Below, piece by piece: positions 61,276 to 64,000 of a DNA stretch of 64,000 nucleotides (positions within the stretch are counted from its first letter, which is position 1; every line of letters begins with the position of its first letter). Made by a program: the position numbers and the translations under genes. The notes beneath the pieces are model-generated. The model worked only from the letters and a program-made list of their open reading frames with translations, searched no databases and had not been told where the DNA came from. The stretch comes from Odontesthes bonariensis (Eukaryota; Chordata; Actinopteri; Atheriniformes; Atherinopsidae). The DNA is taken from positions 19,591,657 to 19,655,656 of the forward strand of contig NC_134525.1 in assembly GCF_027942865.1 (NCBI RefSeq). Reading direction: 5' to 3'.

Positions 61276-63758
61276 CTACAAGCAGACGAAAGGCAGCAGA
61301 ATTGCACGACAGTGATTAAATCGCGTGAAATCACTGCAGTCGGCGAAAAACGATCGAATCAAAAGCAAAACTGAAAACACTTTAAAGAAGGAAAGAAAAA
61401 ACACATGAATAAGAAAATCTATTTTTCACAAAAACTTTTCAACAAGATGTGAAGCTGATCATTGTTTTTGTCTCATTTTTAGAAATGTGTTTTGTGCCAC
61501 CTGCTGTCTTTTTTCCACTTCAAGTGTGGAAATGGATTCTATAATGCATTTTCTTTTCAAGTCATTTTGCTGCTTTTCTGTCGTATTTGGTAACACGCTG
61601 ATCTCTGAAAAAGGAGTTTTTCTTTTTTTTTTCTAATAAAATGTTTTTTTTTAATCAAAATGTTTTGTGGAAAGCCTTTCATTTTCTCTGTTGGGCCTCC
61701 TGTCCTGTTTTGTTGTGGCTCTCTGTGCTTAAGGTTCAGTTGCTTTGGCAACATTTTCAACAACATCAACACAGCCTGCATTTTGCAAAGCGAATAAAGT
61801 GTTTTTATAGGAATCCATTTTGCTCGATACAAAAACTAAACCAATACGTTGCCAAGTTCCATGTTATCCTGGAATTAAAAATGAAAACATTTCAACAGAG
61901 CTTGTTCAGCAGCATTGGCTGCGCCAGTTTTTGGATTTTCTTTCGAAGTCAGCTAAACACACCTTTGAAATGAGCTTTGCTGGTATGGAATTTGATATAG
62001 TTCCTTTGTTTTTACCATTTTTAATCCCATTTACAATCATATTCATCTTTTTGTGCCTGTTCCTTGGGTTTTTTTTCACTTGTTTATAACAATGTTATAT
62101 AAAAAAAAAAAAAAAGAAGCAATACAGAGAAATGCTTTAACTCTGTCCTTTAATTTCAGGCTTTGTTTGCATTCTCCACAGCAGTCATGGGACACTAATA
62201 AGTTAACTAGTTGGCCACATAGTTTTCGAATTCAAACAGTGCTTTTAATCTTTTACTTTTAATCCTTCACGGTTAATCTCAAGCCCCGACTTGCTTGTTC
62301 CTTTGTGATTTTTGCACTTTAAACGGGTCGTTTTAGATATCACTGCAACAGCATCGTGTCTACGTTAGATTGCATGTTAATATGTAACACCGTTGGTTAA
62401 TCTTCCAGTGGTTTACCTTTCGCCCGGCGGATTAATGGCAGGACAGCTTTGGTGACCCTGATGGTGCCCCACAGGTTGACCTCTGCCACCTGCTTGTAGG
62501 TGTCCACAGAGGTGAATTCTACTTCTCCAAACGTCGACACGCCGGCGTTGTTCACCACAGCCCACAGACCTAATTTAGCACGGACAGCGACAGAAAGGCC
62601 AGAGTGAGTGAACACTGTCATCTTTTCTATCTGGCCGTTGCAGTGCTGTAGAGTTATTTACCTCTTTGGGAGTCTTCCAGGTTGTCTTTGATGTATTCCA
62701 CAGCCTTGTTCACTTCCTCGTCGCTGCAGACATCCAGCTGGATGACCCTCATACGGTCTGAATTCAATTCTTCAAGCTCCTTTGCACCGTCTCCGCCTTT
62801 ATCCTGCGGGAGATGGCGTTTGAGTGAGTTTGTGACATGAAGAAATAGGCCCCCGATTCCCCCTGATTCAATCACAGTCAGACCAGCTGTTGAGGCATTT
62901 TTCAGCCTGTTGTGTTGGATCGTGGATCGTTGGATCATTGGATCGTTGTCATGCGCTGAGCATCTCCCCCAGGAGTGAAATCTTTGCAAAAGCTGCTGTT
63001 GCTTTCTCTTTCCAAGCCCAGCTAAATGAACCCATATTCATCAATCGAGCCACAGCTCCTCCTCACCTTTAGAAGACATCCAGCGAAGACTGTGAAGCCG
63101 AGCTTGTGCATATGTTTGGCAAGTGCATGGCCGAATCCACAGTCGCAGCCTGTGATGAGCACAGCTTTGCCTTTCACCTACACAGAGGGGCGGATCGTGG
63201 AGACATAATCAAACTTATGACACAGAAGAAGCAAATAAACAGCTCACGTGCTAAAACAATCTAAGATTGATATCTGTAAATGTTGACAACCAAAGAACAT
63301 GCATTTGTCTGTGTCCAAAGAAAACAACAACAGAACATTAGCTATTAATACAAAGCAGCAACATGCAGCATTTCTTTACAGCATCAATACAGAAAATAGA
63401 CTCATGCACTGTAACTATAAAGTGTCCTGAACACGATTTTGAGTATTGTATGTTCTTCTTTGTGTTGCAATGACAACTGTGTGTCAGTTCAGTGACCTTC
63501 ACGACTATTGTGCAGAAAAACAACACTCCATAGTTTTAACATTACCTCCACCAATCCTCTGGGGATTCGAGGCGCCGCCGCGTAAAGCACGAAAACCACA
63601 TAGAGCACAACTATGCACTCGGTTACACTCGTCTCCGGCAATCCCAACATCCTCATGGCCGAGTTCAGCAGAGCGGGCAGCCCAAAACCCAACACGACGG
63701 TCAATACAACTGAAAATGACACCAGGAGAACAACTCGGAAGACCGACTGCGGAGCCAT
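60809..63758 (-). CDS. bdh1: D-beta-hydroxybutyrate dehydrogenase 1
   Basis: Short-chain dehydrogenase/reductase that in mammals interconverts 3-hydroxybutyrate and acetoacetate with NAD on the inner mitochondrial membrane. Five minus-strand exons (63546-63758, 63067-63177, 62662-62803, 62417-62569, 60809-61275) have agreeing phases (0, 0, 1, 1) and yield 361 residues (human about 343). The cofactor loop TGCDCGFG is at 80-87, NNAG at 162-165, catalytic Ser214 in NLASMYGR, and Tyr227/Lys231 in YCVTK. BDH1-specific stretches include [20 protein letters not shown] and the C-terminal [14 protein letters not shown], the part tied to phosphatidylcholine activation in mammals. HSD17B2 is the next closest family but lacks these. 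The N-terminal 70 residues hold two hydrophobic segments (about 7-31 and 48-62) rather than an obvious Arg-rich presequence. The gene is tail-to-tail with nck1. Confidence 0.93.
61276..62416 (-). other. bdh1 intron 4
   Basis: AT-rich 1.1-kb intron with no recognisable element; contains a 15-base A-tract at about 62101-62115. Confidence 0.7.
62417..62569 (-). CDS. bdh1: bdh1 exon 4 (NNAG motif)
   Basis: [19 protein letters not shown] to LPLIRRAK plus one base. NNAG stabilises the central sheet and the Asn of EVNLWG is the structural/catalytic Asn of the family. Donor AAAG|GTAAAC, acceptor AATTAG. Confidence 0.92.
62662..62803 (-). CDS. bdh1: bdh1 exon 3
   Basis: Encodes [20 protein letters not shown] to LEDSQR plus one base. 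Contains the acidic LDVC stretch after the third Rossmann strand, typical of NAD-type SDRs. Acceptor CCCGCAG, donor AGAG|GTAAAT. Confidence 0.9.
63067..63177 (-). CDS. bdh1: bdh1 exon 2 (NAD-binding loop)
   Basis: 37 codons, [10 protein letters not shown] through AGCLLK, in phase 0 at both ends (acceptor GTGTAG, donor AAAG|GTGAGG). Holds the Rossmann glycine motif TGCDCGFG; mammals have Ser where this has the second Cys, a position not needed for the motif. Confidence 0.9.
63546..63758 (-). CDS. bdh1: bdh1 exon 1 (N-terminal hydrophobic region)
   Basis: Starts [12 protein letters not shown] and ends RIPRGLVE, with donor GGAG|GTAATG. Residues 7-31 and 48-62 are long hydrophobic runs. This exon carries no SDR motif and is the least conserved part; it is assigned because its phase-0 donor joins cleanly to exon 2 and a TATA-like box lies upstream. 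Confidence 0.8.
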
Positions 63759-64000
63759 CTTGGTGGAATGGTGTGTTTACTTTCCTCGCGCTCCACATAT
63801 CCCACCAGCGCGGGGTCACGGCGGGGCACGCCCCCCGTGTCACGTCTGCGGAAAAGTAGAGAGAAAGCATTCGTTTTGATGGCGAACTCGCCTGCTTTAT
63901 AGTTTTTTTTGTTTTGTTTGTTTCTATGAAAACGAAAGCATGTGTAACGGTTACGATGCTGGGAACGGTTGCGCGCGCAAGTTGGCACGCTCGCGCGTCG
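63759..64000 (-). promoter_or_regulatory. bdh1: bdh1 promoter region
   Basis: On the minus strand CTATAAAG (63895-63902) is a TATA-like box about 140 bases upstream of the start codon, predicting a start near 63,870 and a 5' UTR of about 110 bases. The area is CpG-rich (window end reads 'ttgcgcgcgcaagttggcac'). A divergent gene beyond the window is possible but not visible. Confidence 0.5.

Noticed and set aside
60683..61315. 210-codon plus-strand open frame
   Set aside because: Antisense shadow of bdh1 exon 5, whose SDR active-site motifs are on the minus strand.
1..64000. CRISPR arrays, operons, bacterial or phage features, rRNA or true tRNA genes
   Set aside because: The window is vertebrate nuclear DNA; the only tRNA-like sequence is the SINE head at 851-921, and repeats are microsatellites and transposons.

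Overview
This window is nuclear DNA from a ray-finned fish, most likely a percomorph-type teleost. The evidence is intron-split genes with GT-AG junctions and close vertebrate family matches, a tRNA-derived SINE with the tail typical of percomorph fish, worn Tc1-like and hAT-like DNA transposons, and frequent CA/TG microsatellites. Gene identities rest on protein family patterns recognised by eye; no database search was run.

Layout. Positions 1-24,200 hold no gene I can support. This is AT-rich intergenic DNA with one SINE, a few degenerate repeats, two adjacent Tc1-like transposon remnants (22.0-23.2 kb), several hairpins and a number of stretches that look like conserved non-coding elements. 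Positions 24,200-27,200 hold slc35g2, a ten-helix EamA/DMT-type transporter with a single coding exon and a predicted upstream non-coding exon. Positions 29,640-59,900 hold nck1, the SH3-SH3-SH3-SH2 adaptor, on the same strand. It has a CCAAT-box promoter, two predicted non-coding exons, three coding exons, introns of 13.2 and 11.4 kb carrying MITE-like insertions, and a long 3' UTR. Positions 60,150-63,900 hold bdh1, a short-chain dehydrogenase of the D-beta-hydroxybutyrate dehydrogenase type, with five exons on the minus strand and tail-to-tail with nck1.

slc35g2 and nck1 are also neighbours in mammals (human 3q22.3, from memory), so the pair is conserved synteny; bdh1 next to nck1 differs from the mammalian order. 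The three genes have no obvious joint pathway. The most interesting item is a candidate alternative first exon of nck1 at 48,693-48,726. Its splice phase, consensus donor and strong Kozak start would give an Nck1 isoform lacking the first SH3 domain. Other points of interest are an 11-residue C-terminal extension of Nck1 that runs into a CA repeat, a 32-bp near-perfect hairpin at 16,457-16,527, two MITEs with clear ends, an hAT remnant with a BED zinc-finger fragment, and a Bdh1 N-terminus that is hydrophobic instead of a classical mitochondrial presequence. I found no sign of an entirely new biological system.
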